From CAZELM01 sp964512995 (GTDB taxonomy: Bacteria; CSSED10-310): a DNA stretch of 64,000 bases. Within the stretch, counting starts at the first letter, position 1, and the number at the start of each line of letters is the position of its first letter. Location of the stretch: the NCBI GenBank assembly GCA_964512995.1, contig CAZELM010000001.1:124001-188000 (forward strand). Reading direction: 5' to 3'. The position numbers were made by a program, and so were the translations under genes. Below are positions 36,680 through 45,521 of the stretch, piece by piece. The notes beneath the pieces were generated by a model. That model saw only the letters and a program-made list of their open reading frames with translations. It did not search any database and had not been told where the DNA came from.

Positions 36680-36708
36680 TTGATTTTTCGATGGTTTCGA
36701 ACTACATT
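36680..36708 (+). promoter_or_regulatory. Candidate promoter for the glutamine synthetase gene
   Basis: TTGATT (36680-36685), a 17-base spacer and TACATT (36703-36708), about 60 bases before the ATG at 36769. No sigma-54-type GG-N10-GC element was seen. Confidence 0.35.
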
Positions 36709-36768
36709 TTTCCCGAGAAAATCGTCTAATCACTTGGCTCAACAATATCAAAAAGCATGGGGGTTGTC

Positions 36769-38202
36769 ATGATACAGGATCAGCTTCATCAGATAAAACA
36801 AATGATCGAGGATCAGCAGATCGAAATGATCGATCTGAAATTCGTTGATCTCTCCGGCCAGTTCAGGCATCTCACGCTTCCCAGTCATTCTCTGGACGAG
36901 TCGTTATTGGCTAAAGGAGTTGGTTTTGATGGATCGAGTGTTGGATTCAAAAGTGTCAAGAGCGGGGATATGTGTATTATCCCTGATCTGTCCACCTGTT
37001 TTATCGATCCATTCTGGCAGAGAAAGACATTGAGCTTTTTCTGTAATATTGTCGAAGCTGACACTAAAATGCCGTTTTCAGGTGATCCACGTTCTATTAT
37101 CCGCCGAACGGTTTCTTATCTTCAGGAATCAGGTATCGGGGAGATGGTTCTGGTGTTACCGGAACTGGAGTTTAACATTTTCGATACGATGATGTATCAT
37201 GTTTCTCCCCTGATGAGTTGTTATGAGATATCGTGCCGTGAATCAAGATCCGCTGCATTGAACCCGGATTCATTGGCGCAAGGTTTCTGGATGGCTCCTC
37301 AGGGAGGTTATCACGCGGCAGCTCCGGCTGACACATACCGGGATATTCGAGCGGAAATCGTTGAATTGCTCGAGAAGAGTGACGTCGAGGTCCGGTATCA
37401 TCATCACGAAGTTGGAGCAACCGGACAACAAGAGATTGAGTTGACATTGCAGCCTGTCTTGTCTTCCTGTGATCAGGCGATGTTGACAAAATACTACGTC
37501 CGGAATGTGGTGAACGCTCATGGAAAAACAGCTACATTCATGCCGAAGCCAATCACCAGAGAGGCTGGAAATGGCATGCATCTTCATCTTCGGCTGGTCG
37601 GTAAGCATGGTGAACCGCTCTTTTTTGACGAGAATGATGCCATGGGATTATCCGAACTCGCGTATTGTTTTATTGGAGGCATCATTCAACATGGCCGCTC
37701 AATCACTGCCTTCACGAATCCCAGTGTCAATTCCTATCGCCGGCTGGTGAAGGGTTATGAAGCTCCGACCAATCTGTTCTTTTCACTGGGAAATCGAAAT
37801 GCAGCGATTCGCATTCCGAAATATGCGATTGAACCAGATAAAAAACGATTTGAATTACGCAGTCCGGATGCAACGTGTAATATTTATTTCGCTGTGGCCG
37901 CAATGGTGATGGCGGGGGTCGATGGTGTGAAGCGTGGTATTCACGCTCAGAAAAATAACTGGGGTCCCTTTGATGATATCGAAAATCTTTCCACTCAGTT
38001 CAGACGCCATATCTTAGCGCTTCCGGAGTCCCTCGAAGAAGCCCTTCTGGCATTGAAGAAGGATCATGAATATCTCACGGCTGGCCAGGTTTTCTCTCCA
38101 ACACTGATCAACGGCTGGATCGATTCCAAATACACAAAAGATATTGCATCCATCAAAAATCAGACAACACCGTTGGAGTTCGAGCTGTATTATAACTGCT
38201 GA
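36769..38202 (+). CDS. Glutamine synthetase, type I-like
   Basis: 477 residues from the ATG at 36769 (GGGGG 5 bases upstream; an ATG at 36757 is less supported). The beta-grasp part has VGFDGSSVGFKSVKSGDMC; the catalytic part has PELEFNIF (metal Glu), YHHHEVGATGQQEIEL, GNGMHLHL (His), NPSVNSYRRLVKGYEAP and GNRNAAIRIPKY. The C-terminal region where GlnA has the adenylylated Tyr (usually NLYDLP) reads ENLSTQF, so that Tyr is absent and regulation by adenylylation is unlikely. It should make glutamine from glutamate and ammonia, but a divergent member acting on another amine cannot be excluded. It is followed 15 bases later by a glycosyltransferase gene, so it may head the surface-sugar operon. 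Confidence 0.9.
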   Translation: MIQDQLHQIKQMIEDQQIEMIDLKFVDLSGQFRHLTLPSHSLDESLLAKGVGFDGSSVGFKSVKSGDMCIIPDLSTCFIDPFWQRKTLSFFCNIVEADTKMPFSGDPRSIIRRTVSYLQESGIGEMVLVLPELEFNIFDTMMYHVSPLMSCYEISCRESRSAALNPDSLAQGFWMAPQGGYHAAAPADTYRDIRAEIVELLEKSDVEVRYHHHEVGATGQQEIELTLQPVLSSCDQAMLTKYYVRNVVNAHGKTATFMPKPITREAGNGMHLHLRLVGKHGEPLFFDENDAMGLSELAYCFIGGIIQHGRSITAFTNPSVNSYRRLVKGYEAPTNLFFSLGNRNAAIRIPKYAIEPDKKRFELRSPDATCNIYFAVAAMVMAGVDGVKRGIHAQKNNWGPFDDIENLSTQFRRHILALPESLEEALLALKKDHEYLTAGQVFSPTLINGWIDSKYTKDIASIKNQTTPLEFELYYNC

Positions 38203-38217
38203 CAAGCGCATTGATTC

Positions 38218-39336
38218 ATGATCGCTTTAGACGCTTCATTTACCCGTCATGATGAATCCCCGGTTACTTCCATCATCGTTCTGATCTGGAATGGGCGGGA
38301 GCATGTTTCGGAATGTTTCCGGACGATATTCGAGCAGGACGACTCTGATTTCGAGGTTATTGCTGTTGATAACGGTTCCACCGATGACTCCATCACGTGG
38401 ATACAAACTCATTATCCAACGGTCAGAATTATTTCTTCTCCGAAGAATCGGGGTTATTGCGGCGGGATGAACCTGGGGATTCGGCATGCGCAGGGGGAAT
38501 ATATTTTTCTGCTCAATCAGGATATCTCATTGGATGCGTCATGTCTCCGTAACCTTACCCGTACTATGAAAAATGCATCGACGAATGTGATCGGTGTATT
38601 CCCAAAGGTGGTTTTTTACTCGCTGCCCCACTTCATCAATGCATTTGGTGTTCGATGGTATGAGCAGTGTCATTGGCGAGATACACGTGTTGGATTGTTC
38701 GATGCGGGTCAGTTCACAGATACGGAGACCGTATTTGGATCGATTTTCCCGGCTGTGATGTTCAAGCGGTCACTTTTTGAGAAAATCGGTGGATTTGATG
38801 AGTGTTTCTGGTCGTATTGTGAAGATTTTGATGTGTGTTATCGGGCTGGTGTGATGGGGTATACGTTTCTTGCTCAGCCTTCTTCAGAGATTCGTCATAA
38901 ATATCGAGCTTCATCCCGGGACACATCCGATCCATTGTGGTCCCGATACTGGTTTGTTCGTAATTATCTCATGGTTTTTCTGAAAAACTACGAATGGAAA
39001 AATCTTCGATTGTATGCCCGGATCATTTTTCTGCGATATTATTGGCTATCGTTCAAGAATGCATGGCATCACCGGACCTGGTCCGAAGTAAAAATGTATT
39101 TGAAGGTAGCGGTAAATCTCATGTTCCACTTGCCTCATATCCTCGTCGAGCGCCGGAGTATCCAGAAGCAGAGAAAAGTATCGGATCGTGAGATATGGTC
39201 AACCGGCTCGATTGAGGAGTTCAATATTTACCATGTGGATGGAAACATCGTGTTATCGTTGAATGCACTCCGTGCGGCTGTCCGGAATGAAATGTATGAT
39301 TATCAGATTGGTGAACGTGGGTATTCTTCCATTTAG
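38218..39336 (+). CDS. Glycosyltransferase family 2
   Basis: 372 residues. The GT-A core begins at TSIIVLIWNGREHVSECFRT, followed by VIAVDNGSTDDS (nucleotide-binding Asp), NRGYCGGMNLGIRHAQGEYI and the DXD-like LLNQDISLD. GGFDECFWSYCEDFDVCYRA is the acceptor-side acidic segment. The C-terminal 120 residues have basic amphipathic helices but no clear membrane span. It resembles rhamnosyltransferase-like enzymes of O-antigen or exopolysaccharide clusters. It belongs to a run of four plus-strand genes (to 43071). There is no clear ribosome site; translation may be coupled to the upstream gene. Confidence 0.92.
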   Translation: MIALDASFTRHDESPVTSIIVLIWNGREHVSECFRTIFEQDDSDFEVIAVDNGSTDDSITWIQTHYPTVRIISSPKNRGYCGGMNLGIRHAQGEYIFLLNQDISLDASCLRNLTRTMKNASTNVIGVFPKVVFYSLPHFINAFGVRWYEQCHWRDTRVGLFDAGQFTDTETVFGSIFPAVMFKRSLFEKIGGFDECFWSYCEDFDVCYRAGVMGYTFLAQPSSEIRHKYRASSRDTSDPLWSRYWFVRNYLMVFLKNYEWKNLRLYARIIFLRYYWLSFKNAWHHRTWSEVKMYLKVAVNLMFHLPHILVERRSIQKQRKVSDREIWSTGSIEEFNIYHVDGNIVLSLNALRAAVRNEMYDYQIGERGYSSI

Positions 39337-39421
39337 AATATTAAGCATGGTAAATCCCATACAGAATTTCTATTGGGCGTTGAGACAGAAATGAGCGACG
39401 GAGTATGGAGAAACGGCAGAG

Positions 39422-41128
39422 ATGAGTCGAGTATTGATCGTAACTGGGGATATCATTGGTGAGAAGATGGCTGGACCTGCCATTCGAGCGGTGGAGATTG
39501 CCAGATCATTGTCCATTAATCATCAGGTTGTGCTGACATGCCCGGCCATATCCGCAACCTGTGCGGCTCTGGAAGGTTCCCCGGTGGGATTGGAATGCTA
39601 TGGAGAAGAGCCGTCTGCTGCGATGATGGAACGATTTGATGTCGTGATCGTTCCCGGTTCCATGGTGATGAATACCAGAATCTCGGTGCCACTTGTGGTT
39701 GATTTGTATGATCCATTTATTCTTTCTAATCTGACACGAATGGAGCAGAGCGGGAACAGGCAGCGGTTTGATGATGAATTTAATATCCTGATCGAAAAAT
39801 TGATAGCCGGAGATTATTTTATCTGTGCAAGTGACCGTCAGCGGGATTTTTGGATTGGAATGCTGAGCGCTGTCCAGCGGGTGAATCACATTCAATATCA
39901 GTCAGATTCCAATCTGGAAGCGCTTATCGACATCGTTCCGTTTGGAATCAGCGCAATTCCGCCTTCGACTCCTGTAAAATCTCCGTTTCCGGCAGCCGTC
40001 GATGGGTCCTGGATGATTTGGGCAGGTGGCATCTGGGATTGGTTCGATCCATTGACATTGGTTCAGGCAGCTTATGAACTGAACCGTAATGGAACTCCCA
40101 TCAATCTGTTTTTTATGGGCACGAGACACCCCAATCCGCGTGTGCCGGAGATGAATATGACCACGCGGACCATTCAATTATCCAGGGAGCTGCATCTTCT
40201 GGATACCCGGGTGTTTTTTGGTGACTGGATTCCTTATGAGAAACGGGGTGATTATCTGATGGCAGCCCATATGGGTATCAGCACGCACTACCCTCATCTG
40301 GAAACGCGGTTTTCATTTCGAACCCGGATTCTGGATTACATCTGGGCGCGATTGCCTATCATTTGTACGGCGGGGGATTCATTCGGAGATCTGGTCAGGC
40401 GTGAAAGACTTGGAGTAACAGTTCCTCCAGAAGATAAGTTCGCGTTGATTCGTGCGATTCGGTTGCTTCTGGAGGATCAGCCATTTCAAACGGAATGTCG
40501 ATTGAATCTGGATAGGATTGCACACACACTCATCTGGGATCAGGTGACCGCTCCGCTAAATCGATTCTGTCAAAATCCACATAAGGCTCCGGATAAAAAA
40601 GCGATTTTTCAGTCCATGACCGACCATGAAGAAAAATTCATGGGCGGGTGTGAGTCCAAATCTGAACCGGTCGGGGAGATCGTTTCATCGATCGTTGTAT
40701 CACAGAAATTTGTTTCCGAGTTTTCTGGGTTGTGCCGTATCGATCTTCGGTTTGCGACATATATGCGGTCAAATACTGGGATCTTATTTGTTGCATTGAT
40801 TGAGGCAAGAACCAATCGGGAGGTCGTAAAATTACCACTGGATATGCAGTTCGCGCACGATAACGCCTGGCATACCTTTCGATTCGGGCCGATCAGCGAT
40901 TCGGCATCGAAGGAATATATTATCCGGATCACATCACCCATGGCAGTGCGAGGCAATGCACTGACTGTCTGGGTGGATCGCCGGGTGGGAGATGGATTTA
41001 TGATGAATGGTCAGCATCAGGCAGGCAATATCAATTACCGAGTCTTTGCCCGGACAACGGAGATAATGGAGAAACCAGCGAACTTCTGGCTGCGATTCCT
41101 TCCATCTTGGTTTAAACATGTCCGATAA
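39422..41128 (+). CDS. Glycosyltransferase (GT-B, family 4-like) with a C-terminal beta-sandwich domain
   Basis: 568 residues. Residues 1-385 have a GT-B layout: N-terminal VLIVTGDIIGEKMAGPAIRA, a linker around SDRQRDFWIGML, and a C-lobe with WMIWAGGIWDWFDPLTLVQA and the donor-side STHYPHLETRFSFRTRILDY. Residues about 415-545 form an extra beta-rich domain (FSGLCRIDLRFATYMRSNTG, with YIIRITSP) of the kind found in proteins of O-antigen clusters, perhaps binding glycan. It overlaps the next gene by 11 bases, so the two are probably coupled. Confidence 0.85.
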   Translation: MSRVLIVTGDIIGEKMAGPAIRAVEIARSLSINHQVVLTCPAISATCAALEGSPVGLECYGEEPSAAMMERFDVVIVPGSMVMNTRISVPLVVDLYDPFILSNLTRMEQSGNRQRFDDEFNILIEKLIAGDYFICASDRQRDFWIGMLSAVQRVNHIQYQSDSNLEALIDIVPFGISAIPPSTPVKSPFPAAVDGSWMIWAGGIWDWFDPLTLVQAAYELNRNGTPINLFFMGTRHPNPRVPEMNMTTRTIQLSRELHLLDTRVFFGDWIPYEKRGDYLMAAHMGISTHYPHLETRFSFRTRILDYIWARLPIICTAGDSFGDLVRRERLGVTVPPEDKFALIRAIRLLLEDQPFQTECRLNLDRIAHTLIWDQVTAPLNRFCQNPHKAPDKKAIFQSMTDHEEKFMGGCESKSEPVGEIVSSIVVSQKFVSEFSGLCRIDLRFATYMRSNTGILFVALIEARTNREVVKLPLDMQFAHDNAWHTFRFGPISDSASKEYIIRITSPMAVRGNALTVWVDRRVGDGFMMNGQHQAGNINYRVFARTTEIMEKPANFWLRFLPSWFKHVR

Positions 41129-42113
41129 TACGTTTCATGCAAGCGATTTGCCATCTCAGGCATTTTTCGGAGCAATTCCCAATGCGATTGATTTAAGCAT
41201 CTGTCTGGTTAACTGGAATACGAAGGATCTTCTTCAGCAATGCATTGAATCGATATTCAAACACCATGGTCAGCTCAATATCGAGGTGTTTGTGATCGAC
41301 AATGCCTCTTCGGATGGGTCGGCCAGAATGGTCAAAAACCAGTTTCCGGATGTTCATCTGATAGAAAACGGTACCAATCAGGGTTTCGCGAAGGCAAACA
41401 ATCAGGGGATTCAGCGGTCGATCGGGCGATATATCCTGCTGTTGAATCCGGATACAATCGTATTGCCTGGAGCATTACCCATGATGGTGGCTTTTCTGGA
41501 ACAACATTCTGAAGCGGGTGCGGTAGCTGCCCGTCTGCTTAATTCCGATTATTCCCTTCAGTATTCGTTACGGGAGTTCCCGACAATGCTGACGCCGTTT
41601 ACGGAGAATACTATTCTCCACGATGTGCCGTTCATGCGTAAATATGCCGAAAAATCCCGGTTGAAACACTGGGATCATGGCACACTTCGCGAAGTGGACC
41701 AGCCTGCGGGTGCTGCCTTTATGGTCAAACGATCGGTCATTGAGACATTGGGTGACTTGAACAGCATATATCACATGTTTTTTGAAGATGTTGATCTGTG
41801 TTTTCGTATAAAAAAGAATGGATGGAAAATTTTTTATCTCCCATCCGCCCAAATCGTTCATCATGGCGGCCAGAGTGTTAAAAAGCGTCAGAATATCGGC
41901 GATGAGTTCTATAAAAGCATGCTTCAGTATTTCCGGGTTCATTATGGCCGGAATGGTGAACGCAAGGTGCGGCTTTCCATGATCGTCGGATCGTCGATTT
42001 ACCTCCTGTATGCTTGTTTTCAGTTTGTTGTGGATATAGGGATGTCCATGAAACTGGCACGAAGTGCGATCAGTATTTTTCGTTCTGCATTTCGATATAC
42101 GGAGCAGACCTGA
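41118..42113 (+). CDS. Glycosyltransferase family 2, rhamnosyltransferase-like
   Basis: 331 residues. It has the GT-A core ICLVNWNTKDLLQQCIESIF, VFVIDNASSDGS, NQGFAKANNQGI, LLNPDTIVLPGA, and GAAFMVKRSVIE followed by MFFEDVDLCFRIKKNGWKI. A C-terminal hydrophobic segment (SSIYLLYACFQFVVDIGMSM) may tether it to the inner membrane. Its ATG lies inside the 3' end of the previous gene (11-base overlap). The likely product is one sugar step of a polysaccharide or glycolipid; the sugar is not predictable. Confidence 0.92.
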   Translation: MSDNTFHASDLPSQAFFGAIPNAIDLSICLVNWNTKDLLQQCIESIFKHHGQLNIEVFVIDNASSDGSARMVKNQFPDVHLIENGTNQGFAKANNQGIQRSIGRYILLLNPDTIVLPGALPMMVAFLEQHSEAGAVAARLLNSDYSLQYSLREFPTMLTPFTENTILHDVPFMRKYAEKSRLKHWDHGTLREVDQPAGAAFMVKRSVIETLGDLNSIYHMFFEDVDLCFRIKKNGWKIFYLPSAQIVHHGGQSVKKRQNIGDEFYKSMLQYFRVHYGRNGERKVRLSMIVGSSIYLLYACFQFVVDIGMSMKLARSAISIFRSAFRYTEQT

Positions 42114-42141
42114 GAATCGGCAGAAACAGGAGGGGTATCCG

Positions 42142-43071
42142 ATGCTTACAAATGAAAGTATCCGTCGTGATATCGCACGATTGGTGATCTGGTATCCCAT
42201 CCGATGGTTAATCCACATGTTACCGGTTTGGCTTTCAATCCGTTTCTTTTACTTTATTGGAGATCTCCATCGAGTATTGGCGAGTCGTTCAACCGAATAT
42301 CTGAAATCGAATTTCAGACGAGCATTTCCAGATGCAACCCCGTCTGAACTCGACCGGATGCACCGGGTGTATCTACAGAATCACTATCTGGATCGCCTGC
42401 ACATATTCACATACCCCAACTTATTGAAAGGCAGGGCCTTGCAGCAGATTGCGGAGATGGAAGGAACTCCAATACTGGATCGTGTTCTGAACGAGGGGAA
42501 AGGTGCCATAATCGTTTTGGGTCATTACGGGCCGATTCAACTCCCGCTCGCAACTCTTGGATATCTGCACTATCCCATGATGCAGATTGGTCTTCCGACA
42601 GATCAGGGACTCAGTTGGGTTGGCAGGCATGTGGCTTTTCGGTTGAGGCTGAAATATGAAAGTATGATTCCCGGGCAGATCATTCCTGCCGATCAGTTTC
42701 TCCGTCCGGTGTTCCAGCACCTGAAATCAGGGGGAGTTGTGATGATGAATATTGATCCAGCGGGGGGGGGACGTTGGATCGGAAAGATGGAACCCTTGGA
42801 GTTCCTCGGTCAGTTACTCCCATTCCCGTTGGGTGCTGCGAATCTCTCGATCAAAACAGGTGCTCCCATTCTCCCATTATCGATCAAACGGCTGCCCGAG
42901 GGGAGATACCTTTTTCAGCTTCATGAACCAATTATAACCACTCGTCAGTCAGCGGATATCGTAACTGCTCAGATTGTGACATGGTATGAGTCTTATGTAA
43001 GGGCAGATCCGGGATTATGGCATTTCTGGGATGAATTTGAGCCTGGGAAACTGATCCTGCCGTCTCCTTGA
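42142..43071 (+). CDS. LpxL/HtrB-like lipid acyltransferase
   Basis: 309 residues from the ATG at 42142, which has AGGAGGGG 8 bases upstream; an in-frame start at 42064 would overlap the preceding gene. The protein follows the LpxL/LpxM plan: N-terminal membrane anchor (WYPIRWLIHMLPVWLSI), the motif region IIVLGHYGPIQLPLATLG, and NIDPAGGGRWIGKMEPLEFLG with later GAPILPLSIKRLPEGRY. The H-x4-D/E catalytic motif reads H-x4-Q (HYGPIQ), an unusual change. It would transfer acyl chains to a glycolipid, in line with the glycosyltransferases upstream. Its last 79 bases overlap the convergent Ste24-like gene. Confidence 0.85.
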   Translation: MLTNESIRRDIARLVIWYPIRWLIHMLPVWLSIRFFYFIGDLHRVLASRSTEYLKSNFRRAFPDATPSELDRMHRVYLQNHYLDRLHIFTYPNLLKGRALQQIAEMEGTPILDRVLNEGKGAIIVLGHYGPIQLPLATLGYLHYPMMQIGLPTDQGLSWVGRHVAFRLRLKYESMIPGQIIPADQFLRPVFQHLKSGGVVMMNIDPAGGGRWIGKMEPLEFLGQLLPFPLGAANLSIKTGAPILPLSIKRLPEGRYLFQLHEPIITTRQSADIVTAQIVTWYESYVRADPGLWHFWDEFEPGKLILPSP

Positions 43072-44312
43072 TCAATATTCCGAAGCGCTGCAATACGTTC
43101 GGGAAGATCCGGATGGGAGTAGTGGTACGCCGCATACCAGGGATGCACGATCGGACTCGCGAGATTGTCAGTATGTAAGATCTGTAACGCTTCGACCAGC
43201 GGTTCCGTTGTGCCGAGAACATTGTAAACAAATCGATCTGCTGCGAATTCATTTGAACGGGAGAGATAATTGATCATGTATCGAAACGGAAATGTAAACT
43301 CGCTGAACAGGATTGAAAATACGATCAATGCGGCGTAATCGGACTTTTCAGAAAAGCCGAAACTGTGATACAGGATGGTCTGTTCTTTTAAAAGCGCCAG
43401 TAATCCCAAGAAAAGAAACGTATGAATCAGAACAAAGATCAGATTTTTTCTGACGTGTCCCAATCGGAAGTGTCCGATCTCATGTGCCAGAACGCCCAGA
43501 AGTTGCTGTGGCGTCACCTTTTCCAGAAGCGTGTCAAAAAAAACAATACGTTTGAACTGGCCGATTCCGGTAAAGAATGCATTGGAATGGGTGGATCGCA
43601 AAGAGCCATCCATTGTGAAGACACCGCTTGTTTTGAATCCGGCCCGATGAGCCAACGCATAGATATCGTCCGCGAGTGCTCCGTCCAGGGGTTTAAATTT
43701 GTTGAACAAAGGCGCAATAAGGATCGGGAAAATCCACATGATTAAAAATTGAAACGCTGAAACACCAATGAAGGTCCAGAGCCACCAGCTCCAGCCGGTG
43801 ACATCCATCAGATAGAAAATCAACAATAACAGCGGAATTCCCAACAGGATACCGAGAAGAAGCGCTTTGATGGCGTCCGTGATAAAAAGTGACACCGTTT
43901 TTTTGTTGAAACCATAACGGGCTTCGATCACAAAGTCATGATAGAGGGTGAATGGGAGATCCAGAAGGATGCTCACAAAACTGTATATTCCAATAAACAC
44001 GAGACCTTGCAGATAGGTGTTCTGGATGTAACCCCGAAGCCATTGGTCGATCCATCCGAATCCAAACAGAATAAACCCCCAATGGACCGGAAAGCTGAAG
44101 AATCGCGACACCAGCCCGAACTGGCTGTTTTCCAGATTGTAGTCGATGCTGCGCTGATAGGTGGCAAGTTCCATTTTACCTGTCAGATGATCGGGTATCT
44201 CATTGCGCTTGGACTTTATCAGCCGGTAATCCAGCCGGTTGAGAATGATTTCCCATAATTGCCGGACTCCATAAATGATCGCATAGGTGAGTGTCAGAAT
44301 TGTGAACTCCAA
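42993..44312 (-). CDS. M48-family (Ste24/CAAX protease-like) membrane metallopeptidase
   Basis: 439 residues from a TTG at 44312, which has GGGAGG 6 bases upstream; upstream in-frame starts have none. Several hydrophobic segments precede the zinc motif VLAHEIGHFRLGH, and the downstream Glu lies in the NYLSRSNEFAADRFV segment, as in Ste24. FSVPHW-type and FTLYHDFVIEARYGFNKKT sequences match the family. It should cleave membrane-associated peptides or misfolded proteins at the inner membrane. The final 79 bases overlap the acyltransferase gene on the opposite strand. Confidence 0.93.
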   Translation of the reverse strand: MEFTILTLTYAIIYGVRQLWEIILNRLDYRLIKSKRNEIPDHLTGKMELATYQRSIDYNLENSQFGLVSRFFSFPVHWGFILFGFGWIDQWLRGYIQNTYLQGLVFIGIYSFVSILLDLPFTLYHDFVIEARYGFNKKTVSLFITDAIKALLLGILLGIPLLLLIFYLMDVTGWSWWLWTFIGVSAFQFLIMWIFPILIAPLFNKFKPLDGALADDIYALAHRAGFKTSGVFTMDGSLRSTHSNAFFTGIGQFKRIVFFDTLLEKVTPQQLLGVLAHEIGHFRLGHVRKNLIFVLIHTFLFLGLLALLKEQTILYHSFGFSEKSDYAALIVFSILFSEFTFPFRYMINYLSRSNEFAADRFVYNVLGTTEPLVEALQILHTDNLASPIVHPWYAAYHYSHPDLPERIAALRNIDQGDGRISFPGSNSSQKCHNPGSALT

Positions 44313-44432
44313 AAAGCACCTCCCGGGTTTGTTCCAGGTTACTATCCAGCGTAATTTACACGATGATAATGGTTCTGTCATGGTAATTGGAAAACAAATT
44401 CCCGACCGCTCACCGGACAAGGATCGTCTAGC

Positions 44433-44460
44433 TTGACAACTATCCTGTCAACGGTACACT
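44433..44460 (+). promoter_or_regulatory. Promoter-like sequence within an inverted repeat
   Basis: TTGACA (44433-44438), a 16-base spacer and TACACT (44455-44460) lie 6 bases before the ATG at 44467. TTGACA and TGTCAA (44446-44451) form a perfect inverted repeat spaced by 7, which could be an operator overlapping the -35 box. Confidence 0.35.
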
Positions 44461-44466
44461 ATTTAT

Positions 44467-44655
44467 ATGAAAACTGTATCGCATCCCCAGGATCGTTTCT
44501 TCCGGAAACTTCTCCAGACTAAGGACGTTGCCCGGTATTTTCTCAAATACTATCAGATCGTCGGCACCATAGATGATCTAGATCGATTGAACAACCTTCA
44601 CCGGTCGGCAGTTATTGTTACAAATCTGGATCGATTTTACTCCCTGTTGAAATGA
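44467..44655 (+). pseudogene. N-terminal fragment of an Rpn-family (PD-(D/E)XK) recombination-promoting nuclease/transposase
   Basis: 62 residues beginning MKTVSHPQDRFFRKLLQTKD, which matches the start of Rpn/YhgA-like proteins (H-D-x-F-F-K...). The usual protein is around 300 residues and carries the nuclease core later, which is missing here. The remaining 25 residues (after YFLKYY) do not look like the family. It is most likely a decayed remnant with a short leader, and is not expected to be active. Confidence 0.6.
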
Positions 44656-44738
44656 TCCCCGATCCATCAGCCTGGTATTACTGAAGAAAATCTCGAAGTG
44701 AATTTGTTTGTTTAATTTTTTGAAAACTCCCCAAACAT

Positions 44739-45521
44739 CTAATGATCGTCGCACCGCATCAATCCCCTGCCGATGGAAAGCAACCATCGATGATCGCGGA
44801 GCCATTTCCGGTGAACCACATAGTGCGGACAGACGGATCTGACCCTGGACCAGAATGCTGCAGCATGATTGGGGAAATCGAAATGACTCAGTTCATGAAT
44901 GCACACATAATCCATGATATCTGGTGGAACCATGATCAATCGCCAGTTCAGTGATATCGTTCCGTTTGAAGAACAACTCCCCCAGATCGATTTCTGATCC
45001 CGTATCGTAACGCGTTGAACGGAGGATTTCATTTTCATCGCATGGTGATGAATCTGGACTGGAAGAATGGTCTCTGCCTGATGCCTCAACCACAGACAGA
45101 CCAGATTGGGAATCAGGGATGCATCGGAAAGCGGAAGCCTCAACAACAATGTTTGATTTTCACGATGGATCGATAACGGTCCATCCTCAAAAGTGATCGA
45201 AAGATGGAGATTGCGACCCTGCCATGGGACATGCCCACCATCCGCAAACTGAGGATACAGGTCGGAATGTTCGATGAGGTGCCGGTCGGAGTATTTCTGC
45301 TGCATCCATTGTCTGGAACGATTCAGAATGTGATTGATTGTTTCTTTTGGCATTCGTTTCGGCACGATCACTTCGAAATAGCTTCCCAGTTTGAAAATCA
45401 CTCGAGCCCTCCGTGCGCGGGGACTTTGAATCACCCGATACGGAATCATGGTATCATCGATGGGAATGGCTCCTTCAGATATCACTTCTCGACGCCCCGA
45501 TCGTTTTGTCTGGGTTGGCAT
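44739..45521 (-). CDS. YgjP-like (M48/DUF45) metallopeptidase domain protein
   Basis: 260 residues. SIWGSCSSNGTISLNWRLIM, then DYVCIHELSHFDFPNHAAAF, is the YgjP/DUF45 pattern with an HE-x2-H zinc motif. RRARVIFKLGSYFEVIVPKR is the typical N-terminal strand set. Its ATG overlaps the TAA of the RND pump gene (TAATG), with AGGAGG just upstream, so it belongs to the efflux operon as the last gene. The family is often listed as a putative metal-dependent hydrolase; the substrate is unknown. Confidence 0.88.
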   Translation of the reverse strand: MPTQTKRSGRREVISEGAIPIDDTMIPYRVIQSPRARRARVIFKLGSYFEVIVPKRMPKETINHILNRSRQWMQQKYSDRHLIEHSDLYPQFADGGHVPWQGRNLHLSITFEDGPLSIHRENQTLLLRLPLSDASLIPNLVCLWLRHQAETILPVQIHHHAMKMKSSVQRVTIRDQKSIWGSCSSNGTISLNWRLIMVPPDIMDYVCIHELSHFDFPNHAAAFWSRVRSVCPHYVVHRKWLRDHRWLLSIGRGLMRCDDH

